Shown here one piece after another: positions 8,818-24,919 of a stretch of DNA of 64,000 nt. This DNA is from an uncultured Alistipes sp. (GTDB lineage Bacteria; Bacteroidota; Bacteroidia; Bacteroidales; Rikenellaceae). The notes under the pieces were generated by a model, which saw only the letters and a list, made by a program, of their open reading frames with translations, was not told where the DNA came from and did no database searches. The stretch spans positions 1 to 64,000 of the forward strand of contig CASDZK010000016.1 of NCBI GenBank assembly GCA_949286165.1, read 5' to 3'. Made by a program: the position numbers and the translations under genes. Numbering within the stretch: the first letter of the stretch is position 1; each line of letters begins with the position of its first letter.

Positions 8818-9336
8818 ATGAAAAGGGAAGAAAAAACTATTATTATAAACGCTCTCGTCGAGAAATTGCAGCAATACGCTCATTTTTACCTGACCGATAT
8901 CGCGGACTTGAATGCCGAAAAAACGGCTCAACTCCGGAGACTCTGCTTTGAAAAAGAGGTGCAATTGGTCGTGGTTAAAAATACCTTGTTGCGCAAAGCT
9001 CTGGAGCAGCTGAATAAGGCGGATGAAGAAATCGTTGGTACGTTGAAAGGTTCTACCTCGGTTATGTTTTGCAACACGGGGAATGTGCCTGCCAAAATTA
9101 TCAAGGAATTCAAGCAGAATTGTGACAAGCCGGTATTGAAAGCTGCGTATGTGGACGAATGTGTTTACGTAGGCGACCAGAATTTGGAAACCTTGGTAAA
9201 TATCAAGTCTCGCGAAGAGTTGATTGCGGATATCGTTGCGTTGTTGCAGTCTCCTGCGAAAAACGTTATTTCTGCTCTTCAGTCGGGCGGACATAAACTT
9301 TCGGGTATCGTTAAAACATTGTCCGAAAGAGAGTAA
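8818..9336 (+). CDS. rplJ: 50S ribosomal protein L10
   Basis: A 172-residue L10 (stalk base, binding L7/L12 dimers through its C-terminal helix). The N-terminal half has [19 protein letters not shown] and [11 protein letters not shown], the family rRNA-binding region. It starts 20 bases after rplA, so there is no separate rplJ leader of the enterobacterial kind. Confidence 0.97.
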   Translation: MKREEKTIIINALVEKLQQYAHFYLTDIADLNAEKTAQLRRLCFEKEVQLVVVKNTLLRKALEQLNKADEEIVGTLKGSTSVMFCNTGNVPAKIIKEFKQNCDKPVLKAAYVDECVYVGDQNLETLVNIKSREELIADIVALLQSPAKNVISALQSGGHKLSGIVKTLSERE

Positions 9337-9383
9337 TTTTAATTAATCATTTATTTGTAAACAAATTTAAACCGTATATTAAA

Positions 9384-9761
9384 ATGGCAGATATTCAAAA
9401 ACTAGCTGAGGAGTTGGTAAACTTAACAGTTAAAGAAGTTAACGAGCTTGCTACGATTCTTAAAGACCAGTATGGTATCGAACCCGCTGCTGCTGCTGTT
9501 GCAGTTGCCGGCCCTGTTGCAGGTGGTGCTGCTGAGGCTGCTGCGGAAAAAACATCTTTCGATGTAATTCTGAAATCGGCTGGCGCAGCTAAATTGCAGG
9601 TAGTTAAAGCCGTTAAAGAATTGACCGGTCTGGGCTTGAAAGAAGCGAAAGAACTGGTAGATGGTGCTCCGAAACCCGTAAAAGAAGGCGTTTCCAAAGA
9701 AGAAGCGGAATCTTTGAAAGCTCATTTGGAAGAAGCGGGAGCTGAAGTTGAAGTTAAGTAA
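9384..9761 (+). CDS. rplL: 50S ribosomal protein L7/L12
   Basis: A 125-residue stalk protein. It has the N-terminal dimerisation domain ([20 protein letters not shown]), an Ala/Gly/Pro-rich hinge ([20 protein letters not shown]) and the C-terminal factor-binding domain ([35 protein letters not shown]). A 251-base structured gap separates it from rpoB, compatible with the different dosage required for L12 and RNA polymerase. Confidence 0.98.
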   Translation: MADIQKLAEELVNLTVKEVNELATILKDQYGIEPAAAAVAVAGPVAGGAAEAAAEKTSFDVILKSAGAAKLQVVKAVKELTGLGLKEAKELVDGAPKPVKEGVSKEEAESLKAHLEEAGAEVEVK

Positions 9762-10012
9762 GTTTATCTTACTCCAAAGAGAATCCAACAGGTGTAGAAT
9801 CAATGTAAATTGATTCTATGCCTTTTCTCGTCTTCCTGAATGAACGATTTCGAAGACGATCGAATATCTTGATTATTTTTTTGATATTCAAACGATTATA
9901 CCTGTCCCAACGGAATCCGTTGCAGACAAAAAAGCACTCGCCCGTGTTCCTTGCCGGAATGTACATCGACGGGCGGGATTATTAAAAAGAACTTCAACAA
10001 ATCTTGGATACA
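9762..10012 (+). promoter_or_regulatory. Structured rplL-rpoB intergenic leader with five hairpins
   Basis: No gene is present. Five successive inverted repeats are visible: TAGAATCAAT/ATTGATTCTA at 9795-9804 and 9809-9818 with a GTAA loop; TCGTCTTC/GAAGACGA at 9828-9835 and 9852-9859; GAATATC/GATATTC at 9862-9868 and 9883-9889; AACGG/CCGTT at 9909-9913 and 9917-9921; CGCCCGT/ACGGGCG at 9939-9945 and 9969-9975. The first is followed by a short CCTTTTCT stretch and could be a partial terminator. In other bacteria this interval attenuates transcription or is cut by RNase to lower RNA polymerase relative to L12. That role is inferred here. Confidence 0.6.
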
Positions 10013-13831
<3,819 letters not shown>

Positions 13832-13837
13832 GCCATG

Positions 13838-13882
13838 TTTCGGGAAAGATTTCCCCGAAAGGTTTCATTTCGGGGAAATCTT
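13838..13882 (+). repeat. Alternative hairpins in the rpoB-rpoC gap
   Basis: AAGATTTCCCCGAAA (13846-13860) pairs perfectly with TTTCGGGGAAATCTT (13868-13882), a 15-bp stem with loop GGTTTCA. The upstream TTTCGGG (13838-13844) can instead pair with CCCGAAA (13854-13860), so two hairpins compete for the same strand. No T-run follows. Likely roles are mRNA processing or stability; a switch is speculative. Confidence 0.65.
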
Positions 13883-13916
13883 CGAAAATGATAGATAAAT
13901 ATTAAAAATTCTCATT

Positions 13917-18119
<4,203 letters not shown>

Positions 18120-18145
18120 TATTCCGCGTTATTTTGGCGATCGAG

Positions 18146-18186
18146 ATAGAGAAAGTTGGGGATTTTCCCGACTTTCTCTATTTTTG
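18146..18186 (+). terminator. Intrinsic terminator after rpoC
   Basis: ATAGAGAAAGT with GGG pairs with CCC and ACTTTCTCTAT around a GATTTT loop, followed by TTTTTG. This ends the long ribosomal-protein/RNA polymerase operon. The T-run overlaps the likely -7 box of the next gene. Confidence 0.85.
18156..18186 (+). promoter_or_regulatory. Promoter embedded in the rpoC terminator
   Basis: TTG at 18156-18158 and TATTTTTG at 18179-18186, 20 bases apart, fit the Bacteroidetes promoter. Both elements lie inside the terminator hairpin and its T-run. It would drive the GH20 gene with a transcript start near 18193. Confidence 0.5.
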
Positions 18187-18224
18187 TAACCGTGTAAGTT
18201 TTTTTTATAAAAGTATTGGTGGGT

Positions 18225-19805
18225 ATGTTGAATCGATTGGTTCGGATTTGGTGGGCAGCGGTATGTTCCGTCGCTGTTTTACGGGTTACTGCGGCAGATA
18301 TCGTGCCGATGCCGGCTCATGTGGAAAAGACCGGTACGGAACTCGTTTTTTCTTCTTTCCGGATTAAGGCGTCCAAAACGTTGTCCGGAGAAGCGGCTTT
18401 GTTGGAAGAGGCGTTGTCCGGCCAGGGATATGCTGTAGGAAAAGGGGCAAAAATAACGTTGGCTTTGGATGAAGCGCTTTCTCCCGAAGCGTATGATTTG
18501 CAGATTTCCGACGGCGGGATTAAGATTGCGGGAGGCGATGCGGCAGGAGTGTTTTACGGAACGCGTTCGCTGTTGCAACTGCTCGATGCTTCGCCGAAAA
18601 AAGGGGTATTGGAAGGTCTGCATATCCAGGATCAGCCCCGTTACGCGTGGCGCGGTTATATGTTGGACGAGTCCCGGCATTTTTTCGGGGAGGAGAAAGT
18701 AAAACAGTTGCTGGATGTAATGGCCTATTACAAACTGAACAAGTTTCACTGGCATTTGACCGATGAGCCGGCATGGCGCATAGAGATAAAACGGTATCCC
18801 CTGCTGACGACCGTCGGAGGAACGGGTTCCTGGAGCGATCCGAATTTGCCGGCCGCTTATTACACGCAGGAACAGATACGGGATATTGTGGCTTATGCGG
18901 CTGCCCGTCATATCGAAGTGATTCCCGAAATAGACATGCCGGGACACGCTACGGCGGCCAATCGGGCTTATCCCGAACTGACGGGCGGCGGAACGCCCGA
19001 TCATCCCGATTTTACGTTCAATCCGGGGAAAGAAGAGGTATATGCTTTTCTGACAAACGTGTTGCGGGAGGTTTCCGCTCTTTTTCCCTCTTCGTATCTG
19101 CATCTCGGAGGAGACGAGGTCTCTTTCGGGATCAAGGCGTGGGAAACCGATCCGGATGTGCAGGCTTTGTTGAAACGGGAAGGGTTGGACGATGTGAAAG
19201 GAGCGGAACGCTATTTTATGATCCGGATGGCCGATTCGGTGAAAATGTTGGGAAAACGGTTGCTCGGATGGGACGAATTGCTGGATGTCGGGGTAGAACC
19301 GGAGCATACCGTTATCATGTGGTGGCGGCACGACCGTCCCGGACAGTTGAAAAAATCCGTGTCGAAAGATTATCGGACCGTTTTGTGCCCGCGTCGTCCG
19401 CTTTATTTCGATTTTATTCAACGCCAAGGGGATAAATGGGGGCGTGTCTGGAACGGTTTCAATCCGTTGGAAGACGTTTACCGTTATCCCGATACGGATC
19501 TGGACAAGTGGAATTTATCGGAGACGGAAGAAGATCGCATTTTGGGGTTGCAGGCCAATTTATGGACGGAACGGGTACAGAACGAGGACCGGATGGATTA
19601 TATGACTTTCCCTCGGTTATGCGCTTTGGCCGAAGCGGCATGGACTCCTCGCGAGGTCAAGGATTTCGATTCGTTCAACCGGCGAATGGAACACGGTTAC
19701 CGGTTGTTCGACCGGTTGGGGATTCGTTATTTCCGGCCGGACAGGAAAGAACCGACGGGACCGGTACGAAAGGATAAGGAAGATCCGATGGATTTTCGGG
19801 ATTGA
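18225..19805 (+). CDS. GH20 beta-N-acetylhexosaminidase, secreted
   Basis: A 526-residue enzyme that removes terminal beta-linked GlcNAc or GalNAc using substrate-assisted catalysis. The N-terminus is a signal peptide (to about residue 24, VTAADIV). Residues 25-135 form the GH20b domain. The catalytic barrel begins at RYAWRGYMLDESRHFF (about 139). It has FHWHLTDE (174-181), EVIPEIDMPGHA (231-242) and the catalytic Asp-Glu pair at 297-298 in HLGGDEVSF. The C-terminus has LWTERVQ and YMTFPRLCALAEAAW. The ATG at 18225 is used; an in-frame GTG at 18219 is possible. It probably acts on host O-glycans, N-glycans or glycosaminoglycans. Confidence 0.93.
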   Translation: MLNRLVRIWWAAVCSVAVLRVTAADIVPMPAHVEKTGTELVFSSFRIKASKTLSGEAALLEEALSGQGYAVGKGAKITLALDEALSPEAYDLQISDGGIKIAGGDAAGVFYGTRSLLQLLDASPKKGVLEGLHIQDQPRYAWRGYMLDESRHFFGEEKVKQLLDVMAYYKLNKFHWHLTDEPAWRIEIKRYPLLTTVGGTGSWSDPNLPAAYYTQEQIRDIVAYAAARHIEVIPEIDMPGHATAANRAYPELTGGGTPDHPDFTFNPGKEEVYAFLTNVLREVSALFPSSYLHLGGDEVSFGIKAWETDPDVQALLKREGLDDVKGAERYFMIRMADSVKMLGKRLLGWDELLDVGVEPEHTVIMWWRHDRPGQLKKSVSKDYRTVLCPRRPLYFDFIQRQGDKWGRVWNGFNPLEDVYRYPDTDLDKWNLSETEEDRILGLQANLWTERVQNEDRMDYMTFPRLCALAEAAWTPREVKDFDSFNRRMEHGYRLFDRLGIRYFRPDRKEPTGPVRKDKEDPMDFRD

Positions 19806-19850
19806 CCGTTCCGTTGTTGATAACTTTCCGATAAAAACAGTTTCGTGCGA

Positions 19851-19881
19851 TTGGTTTCATAGCAGGCAATGCTTACCTTTG
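19851..19881 (+). promoter_or_regulatory. Promoter of the DUF3467 gene
   Basis: TTGG at 19851-19854 and TACCTTTG at 19874-19881, spaced 19 bases, match the consensus. The start point near 19888 gives a short leader and supports ATG 19911 over an upstream in-frame ATG at 19869. Confidence 0.7.
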
Positions 19882-19910
19882 ACCGTTCAATCGTAAAGGG
19901 AGGGAATATC

Positions 19911-20210
19911 ATGAGCAATGAAATAAATTTTGAGATCAGCGAAGAAGTGGCGGAAGGCGTGTATGCCAATCTGGCTATCATAGCGCATTCTTCTTCAGAA
20001 TTCGTACTTGATTTCGCCCGCATCATGCCGGGAACGGATAAGGGACAGGTCAAGAGCCGGGTGGTGTTGGCGCCGGAACAGGCAAAAAGACTGTTGATGT
20101 CTTTGCAGGAGAATATTCGGAAATACGAGAAAAATTTCGGAGAAATACAGATTCATCTGTTGCCTCACGAACAAGAACCCATTCATATCACGCCGGTCGG
20201 GGAGGCGTAG
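19911..20210 (+). CDS. DUF3467 domain protein
   Basis: A 99-residue protein, [20 protein letters not shown] onward, covering the entire DUF3467 domain ([20 protein letters not shown], then [21 protein letters not shown]). The function is unknown; the family is short, soluble and widespread, including in Bacteroidetes. It is monocistronic here by promoter evidence. It lies next to efp, which has its own promoter. Confidence 0.85.
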   Translation: MSNEINFEISEEVAEGVYANLAIIAHSSSEFVLDFARIMPGTDKGQVKSRVVLAPEQAKRLLMSLQENIRKYEKNFGEIQIHLLPHEQEPIHITPVGEA

Positions 20211-20240
20211 GTCTCGGCAGCCTGCCATCCTCAAGCGGAA

Positions 20241-20272
20241 TTTGGGACCTTCTTTTTTTTCGCTTATCTTTG
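20241..20272 (+). promoter_or_regulatory. Promoter of efp
   Basis: TTTG at 20241-20244 and TATCTTTG at 20265-20272 with 20-base spacing form a consensus Bacteroidetes promoter. The start near 20279 supports ATG 20302 for efp. Confidence 0.75.
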
Positions 20273-20301
20273 CGACACGGAATTATATAAGGAAAAAATA
20301 T

Positions 20302-20868
20302 ATGGCTACAACTGCAGATTTGAAAAACGGGATGTGTATCGAGCTGAACGGCAAGACATTTACCGTAGTGGAATTTCAACATGTAAAACCCGGGAAAGGT
20401 CCCGCTTTCGTTCGTACGAAATTGAAGAATGTCGAAACGGGCCGTACCATAGACAATACGTTTACCGCCGGGGAAAAGATAGAACCCGTTCGGGTGGAAC
20501 GCCGTCCGTACCAGTTCTTGTATGAAGACGACATGGGTTGCAATTTCATGCATAACGAAACGTTCGAACAGATTTGCTTTTCCCGCGATTTGATCGAAAA
20601 TTCCGATTTGATGAAAGAGGGCCAAATCGTGGAGGTAATGTTCCATACGGAAAAAGAGACCGTTTTGGCTGCCGAACTGCCTCCTATCGTAGAGATGGAG
20701 GTAACTTATACCGAACCGGGAGTTAAAGGCGATACCGCTTCTTCCAATGCGTTGAAACCGGCTACCATTGAAACCGGCGCTACGATCCGGGTTCCTTTGT
20801 TTATCAATACGGGCGAACGTATTCGCGTGGATACCCGTACGCGGGAATATTACGAAAGAATAAAATAG
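20302..20868 (+). CDS. efp: Elongation factor P
   Basis: A 188-residue EF-P, which rescues ribosomes stalled at polyproline. It has three beta-barrel domains; the domain I tip is [15 protein letters not shown], carrying Lys at the position modified in many species. Domain III ends [12 protein letters not shown]. The length is typical. The start is placed at [10 protein letters not shown] from promoter spacing; an in-frame upstream codon at 20242 lies before the transcription start. A terminator follows directly. Confidence 0.97.
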   Translation: MATTADLKNGMCIELNGKTFTVVEFQHVKPGKGPAFVRTKLKNVETGRTIDNTFTAGEKIEPVRVERRPYQFLYEDDMGCNFMHNETFEQICFSRDLIENSDLMKEGQIVEVMFHTEKETVLAAELPPIVEMEVTYTEPGVKGDTASSNALKPATIETGATIRVPLFINTGERIRVDTRTREYYERIK

Positions 20869-20892
20869 AGTAAATTTTATCGGTATTATCGT

Positions 20893-20936
20893 GCATTAAA
20901 ACGGATTCCCGAAATCCGTTTTAATGCATTTCTTTT
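20893..20936 (+). terminator. Intrinsic terminator after efp
   Basis: GCATTAAAACGGATT (20893-20907) is the exact complement of AATCCGTTTTAATGC (20913-20927), followed by ATTTCTTTTT. It separates efp from the split lysO genes. Confidence 0.85.
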
Positions 20937-20948
20937 TGAAGGAAGCTT

Positions 20949-21218
20949 ATGTTGAAAGTAATGGCTGTTATGTTGGCCGGGGTTCTGACCGGTTATCTGT
21001 TTCGCAAACGTTCCCGTTCATGGTTGCCTTTCGTCATTTCCGGTTTCGTTTACCTGTTGTTGCTGTTCTTGGGCTTTTCGATTGGCGGCAATGCCGTGAT
21101 TATGGATCGTTTGCCCGACCTGGGCATGGAAGCGCTGGTGCTTACGGCAGGAGCCGTATCGGGCAGCGTTGCTGCGGCTTTTTTTATTTATAGACGGATA
21201 ATGCGCAAGAAGGCATGA
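20949..21218 (+). CDS. LysO-type exporter, N-terminal half protein
   Basis: An 89-residue membrane protein with three hydrophobic stretches: MLKVMAVMLAGVLTGYLF, WLPFVISGFVYLLLLFLGF and LVLTAGAVSGSVAAAFFIY. It corresponds to the N-terminal part of LysO/YbjE (DUF340), a lysine exporter in E. coli. The motif GFSIGGNAVIMDRLPDLG matches the family's GxxIGxN segment. It overlaps the next gene by 4 bases (ATGA), so the two are translationally coupled and likely assemble as one transporter. Family membership is recognised from sequence; substrate is inferred. Confidence 0.75.
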   Translation: MLKVMAVMLAGVLTGYLFRKRSRSWLPFVISGFVYLLLLFLGFSIGGNAVIMDRLPDLGMEALVLTAGAVSGSVAAAFFIYRRIMRKKA

Positions 21219-21814
21219 AAGGAAGCCTGATTGTCGTCTCTTTTTTTCTCGCGGGTGTTTTGTCGGCCCGTCAGGGATGGGTTTCCGCTTGTCTGACCGA
21301 CGAGTCGGTTTCCCGTTACATTCTTTACGGGCTGATGTTTTTCGTCGGAATGTCGGTTGGCGGCGACGGACAGGTTGTCCGGACCGTTCGGGAACAGGGG
21401 ATCCGCATATTGTTATTGCCGTTCGGGACGATGATCGGTACGTTTGCGGGCGTAGCGGCCGTCAGTCTGTTCGTGTCCCGCACGCTGACCGATTGTTTGG
21501 CTGTCGGCGCCGGATTCGGATATTACTCGCTTTCGTCGCTTTTTATTACGCAATATAAGGGGGCGGAGTTAGGCATGGTGGCTTTGATGGCTAATATTTT
21601 GCGGGAAATCGTGACCCTGTTGTTCGCTCCGCTGTTCGCCGTCCTGTTCGGCAAGTATGCTCCTATTTCGGCGGGAGGGGCTACTTCCATGGATTCGACG
21701 CTGCCGGTTATCGCCCGGGCCGTGGGACCGGAACTGGTTATCGTTTCGATCGTTCACGGTATTGTCGTCGATTTCTCGGTCCCTTTCTGGGTCGCGTTTT
21801 TTTGTTCTTTTTGA
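21215..21814 (+). CDS. LysO-type exporter, C-terminal half protein
   Basis: A 199-residue integral membrane protein with about five to six helices. It matches the C-terminal domain of LysO: FFVGMSVGGDGQVVRTVREQ, LAVGAGFGYYSLSSLFITQ, AELGMVALMANILREIVTLL and a final helix region. The GxGFGYYSLSS motif is characteristic of the family. It starts within the stop of the preceding gene (4-bp overlap). In E. coli both halves are one polypeptide of about 300 residues, so this is a natural split rather than a frameshift: the overlap is clean and both parts have starts. Confidence 0.78.
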   Translation: MKGSLIVVSFFLAGVLSARQGWVSACLTDESVSRYILYGLMFFVGMSVGGDGQVVRTVREQGIRILLLPFGTMIGTFAGVAAVSLFVSRTLTDCLAVGAGFGYYSLSSLFITQYKGAELGMVALMANILREIVTLLFAPLFAVLFGKYAPISAGGATSMDSTLPVIARAVGPELVIVSIVHGIVVDFSVPFWVAFFCSF

Positions 21815-21832
21815 TGTCGGGAACATAATAAC

Positions 21833-21883
21833 ATTCCCCTTGTTTCCCTAAGTCACAATTGTAAAAGGGAAAACAAGGGGAAT
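21833..21883. terminator. Bidirectional terminator between lysO and GH123 genes
   Basis: ATTCCCCTTGTTT (21833-21845) pairs with AAACAAGGGGAAT (21871-21883), with further CCC/GGG pairing inward and a loop of about 20 nt. It lies between convergent genes and can serve both. Confidence 0.75.
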
Positions 21884-21903
21884 ATTAATTGCCTTTTTGC
21901 CGA

Positions 21904-23673
21904 TTATAACGAATTGATAACGGCTTTGGCGGCGTTTACGCTTTTCTCTGCCGGAGTCGTTCCCAGTGTTTCTTCCGTAAAGGGTTCTAACGCCCGGTTC
22001 AATATTTCCAGCGATCGCGTGTCGTTGTTCTTTTCGAATTCGCTGCGCAATATCCTGATTTTCTCGAACGCCTGAATGCCTTCCGTCAATCGTTCGAAAC
22101 GGATGGAGGTGCGGGCGCCGGGATAGACCAGATAGGTATCGCCTCCGGCCCAGGTCCGGAACCGGCTGTCGAGCAAAGGTTGGTCCACCCAGCTGTTGAA
22201 GGCCCAGCGCAGGTAACCATCCAGATTCTCTTTGGCGCTGTGCCATGCTAACCATTCCGCTTCTGCCGGGGGAGAAAAGGTAAAGGTGTTGGGCTTTCCT
22301 TCCGTGCAGCAGGTGTAATAGGTCGTTTTCTTTCCTTCTTTCAATCGGGCGTCCTTTACGTCGGCAGGAAACTTGCTGGCGATTGGAATGCAATAGTCGT
22401 ATAGTTCGTCCAGCAACTCCTCGTGGTAATTGCCGGCGAAAGCGATTTTGAAATCTTTATCCGCCTTCCGGATGACCTTGATGCACTCTACCATGCTTTC
22501 CATCGGACGCTCGTCCATGGATATGCTGGTTATGTCGAACCAACCCTTTTCTTTCAAATGTGCGGCAAAAGAGGTCAGCATGGCGCCCCACATCTCGTTG
22601 TAGGCCTCTTCGCCGGGAGCCGTCTCCGCGAATTTCAGGGAGTTGGTCGCCTGGTCGAAATATTGGAACGAAAGTTTCCAGGGGATCATGGTATAGCAGT
22701 TGATCTGTTTCGTGATACCGATACTACGCATGAATTCTACCCATTTGTCGAATACCGTGTAGTCGAAGGCCCATGTTCCGTCGGCCTTTTTTATCCACGT
22801 TACCATTGTTTCGAAATAGTCTTCCGTCTGGCCGTTCCACGGTTTGTGCATGATGGAGGCCGTTACGATTTTTCCTCCGGCATTCCGGTATAGCTCCATG
22901 ATGGGGCGCATCGCTTCGAAATGTTCCGGACTCCAGAGATCCACCTGGTAATAACGGGCCACGGCGAACGGGTTCTGCCACAGGTCCAAATGGAAACTCC
23001 AGTCGGATACGTCCGGCAGGGTCCGATCCAATACCCGAACTTTCAAGGTCAGGGTAGCCAGCGTTGCCTCTCCGTTTTTCACGGTAACGGTTCCTTTGTA
23101 TTCCCCCTCTTCCGCGTCCGATGGAACTTGGACGCGCACCCATACGGCCTGGGAGGTTCGGGAAGCGAGCTGCATGGACGGAAGCAGATGGTCGATGGCG
23201 TCGGCCACCAAAGTAGAATCTTCCGTTTTCCGGTCCGTGCGGTATCCGCACCCGCTGCCCGATTCGAATAATCCGTCGGTCATGACGTAACGGACGAATC
23301 CGCTGAACAGGTTATCGGCGGGAATTTCCTTTTTCCCTTTACGCAAGGGGGAAAGGGCATAATTCAGATTTTCTATTTCTTTGGGCGTGCTGACTACGAA
23401 TTGGGCGGATACGCGCTCTCCTTTCCATGCGGTCAGGGTAATTTCTTTGAGCAGTTTGTCCGGGGCCGGCTCTTCTTTTTTATAACGAATATCCGTGCTG
23501 CCCCAACCGATTGCCTCTTTTGGCAGGTTATTCCATCGGGTCGGGTCGCATGAAACGGGATTCGGCAATTCTTCGTAAGCGGCAATCGGGTATTTGTCCG
23601 ATTCGGCGGTTTGCTGGCCTGATGCACAGGTAAAAACGAGCACGGCTGCTACGGATAAAAACGTTTTCTTCAT
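21904..23673 (-). CDS. GH123-like (DUF4091) putative beta-N-acetylgalactosaminidase
   Basis: A 589-residue secreted protein. Residues 1-19 form a signal peptide ending in TCASG. Residues 70-215 form a beta-rich N-terminal domain (ITLTAWKGERVSAQFVVST). From about 220 the barrel begins (LDLWQNPFAVARYYQVDLWS). The pair Asp387-Glu388 in ITSISMDERPM matches the Asp-Glu used by GH123 for substrate-assisted hydrolysis. The C-terminal part has LDGYLRWAFNSW and the typical AGGDTYLVYPG and SIRFERLTEGIQ segments of DUF4091 proteins. It probably releases terminal beta-GalNAc from glycolipids or glycans; substrate is inferred. It is followed across a 48-bp gap (upstream on the minus strand) by the DUF4837 gene. 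Confidence 0.85.
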   Translation of the reverse strand: MKKTFLSVAAVLVFTCASGQQTAESDKYPIAAYEELPNPVSCDPTRWNNLPKEAIGWGSTDIRYKKEEPAPDKLLKEITLTAWKGERVSAQFVVSTPKEIENLNYALSPLRKGKKEIPADNLFSGFVRYVMTDGLFESGSGCGYRTDRKTEDSTLVADAIDHLLPSMQLASRTSQAVWVRVQVPSDAEEGEYKGTVTVKNGEATLATLTLKVRVLDRTLPDVSDWSFHLDLWQNPFAVARYYQVDLWSPEHFEAMRPIMELYRNAGGKIVTASIMHKPWNGQTEDYFETMVTWIKKADGTWAFDYTVFDKWVEFMRSIGITKQINCYTMIPWKLSFQYFDQATNSLKFAETAPGEEAYNEMWGAMLTSFAAHLKEKGWFDITSISMDERPMESMVECIKVIRKADKDFKIAFAGNYHEELLDELYDYCIPIASKFPADVKDARLKEGKKTTYYTCCTEGKPNTFTFSPPAEAEWLAWHSAKENLDGYLRWAFNSWVDQPLLDSRFRTWAGGDTYLVYPGARTSIRFERLTEGIQAFEKIRILRSEFEKNNDTRSLEILNRALEPFTEETLGTTPAEKSVNAAKAVINSL

Positions 23674-23721
23674 GTGTCGTATTTAAGTTTATAATGGGGT
23701 TTTGTTTGTGAGGGTAAAAAA

Positions 23722-24756
23722 TTACCGATCGGCTCGGATCGAATCCTGTGCCGACCCGGCGGAGTTCGGCTTTTCGAAAGATACCGTGCGGACAATGGCT
23801 TCCAATTGCCGCAGAAAGTTGCGGTAACCTTTTCCCGGTTTCGGGGAATAAACGTATTCATCGATGCAAAGGACCCGTTTATTATTCGGATCTACGGTAG
23901 TGTAGCTTACGAAAGGGCCTCCCATGAAATCGTTTTCCAGTTCCCAGAATCCCCGGGTTTCTATCCACGGGCGTCCGTTGATGATTATTTTTTTCGATAC
24001 GGGTTCGAAAGCGTCGGAGGTGCTCATGTAGCTGCCTTCCGCACCGCCCGGAATCAATGCCCCGAAAGAATTTCGCAGATCGATGATATCGGAAGTATTG
24101 AATTGACGGGTGGTATCCATCGGGTAAGTGTACATGAAAATTCCCTGGCTGGATTCCGGCATTTCATGCGAAAACCATAGAAAGTTCGAACCGATGGCGT
24201 TTCTCAGTTTATAACCGCGCGGAACAGTCATCTGAATTCCGAACATTTTGGCAATGGTATCGTTGAGTTCGGGCTCGGGCAACCGGGTCATCCGGTTTAC
24301 GAACCGTTCTTTTTCGGTTTGGTCGAGCAACGTCTGAATCTGGGTTCTTCTGCGATGTATGATGGAAGCTAAGGAATCGCTGTTTCTGCCGTCGATGTAA
24401 ACGATCATCTGCGGCGCGGCATAGAGGTCGTAACTGATCCCTATTTTGCTTTCCTCGGTGTCCGGACTGGTCCGTAACATGAAAATATTCCGGTGTTTTT
24501 TCAAAACTCCGCTTATCTGGTCCGGCTTTATGGTGCGTATGTCGGCGAAGGGTTCTTCCGGTTCTATCATTTCGCAGCTTTGTTGCAGTACGTTTTTCAA
24601 AGAATCGTACCCTGCCGTGTTCCGCAACTGGTCGGGCGTTACGATCACTACGTCGTACGGGTTGCCGGTCGATGCGGGTTTGTATTTCGATTCCTGCGTG
24701 TTTTTACAGGCTGCCAATGCGAAAGCCAATAAAAGAAGATAATGAAAATGTTTCAT
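23722..24756 (-). CDS. DUF4837 family lipoprotein
   Basis: A 344-residue lipoprotein with signal MKHFHYLLLLAFALAAC (lipobox ALAAC, Cys17). The body matches DUF4837: PYDVVIVTPDQLRNTAGYDS near the N-terminus, then MFGIQMTVPRGYKLRNAIG, FLWFSHEMPESSQGIFMYTY, and GRPWIETRGFWELENDFMGG. The function is unknown; the family is nearly confined to Bacteroidetes and probably sits in the cell envelope. It may be cotranscribed with the downstream GH123-like gene, since only 48 bases lie between them and no terminator is visible. Confidence 0.85.
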   Translation of the reverse strand: MKHFHYLLLLAFALAACKNTQESKYKPASTGNPYDVVIVTPDQLRNTAGYDSLKNVLQQSCEMIEPEEPFADIRTIKPDQISGVLKKHRNIFMLRTSPDTEESKIGISYDLYAAPQMIVYIDGRNSDSLASIIHRRRTQIQTLLDQTEKERFVNRMTRLPEPELNDTIAKMFGIQMTVPRGYKLRNAIGSNFLWFSHEMPESSQGIFMYTYPMDTTRQFNTSDIIDLRNSFGALIPGGAEGSYMSTSDAFEPVSKKIIINGRPWIETRGFWELENDFMGGPFVSYTTVDPNNKRVLCIDEYVYSPKPGKGYRNFLRQLEAIVRTVSFEKPNSAGSAQDSIRADR

Positions 24757-24778
24757 GATGCAGCGTTTTGTTATTCAA

Positions 24779-24786
24779 CAAAGATA
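24779..24786 (-). promoter_or_regulatory. -7 element for the DUF4837-GH123 unit
   Basis: The minus strand reads TATCTTTG here, 23 bases upstream of the DUF4837 start. It forms a divergent pair with the deacetylase promoter. Confidence 0.65.
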
Positions 24787-24862
24787 CGAAAAAAATATAA
24801 TGCGGGAGAAAACAGGGAAGAGCTCGGGTTGAAATTTCCGATTTTCAGAAATTTCAGCATTT

Positions 24863-24896
24863 TTGTTGGATAAATAGGGAAAAACACGTAGGTTTG
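24863..24896 (+). promoter_or_regulatory. Promoter of the polysaccharide deacetylase gene
   Basis: TTGTTGG from 24863 and TAGGTTTG at 24889-24896 are spaced about 20 bases and resemble -33/-7 elements. The start near 24903 gives a short leader before ATG 24920. Confidence 0.55.
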
Positions 24897-24919
24897 TTCC
24901 CCGAAAACGATTTTGAGCC

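Noticed and set aside
20949..21814. Frameshift explanation for the two LysO half-genes
   Set aside because: The ATGA overlap gives both genes proper starts and stops, and the halves match natural domain boundaries; a frameshift would rarely leave such a junction.
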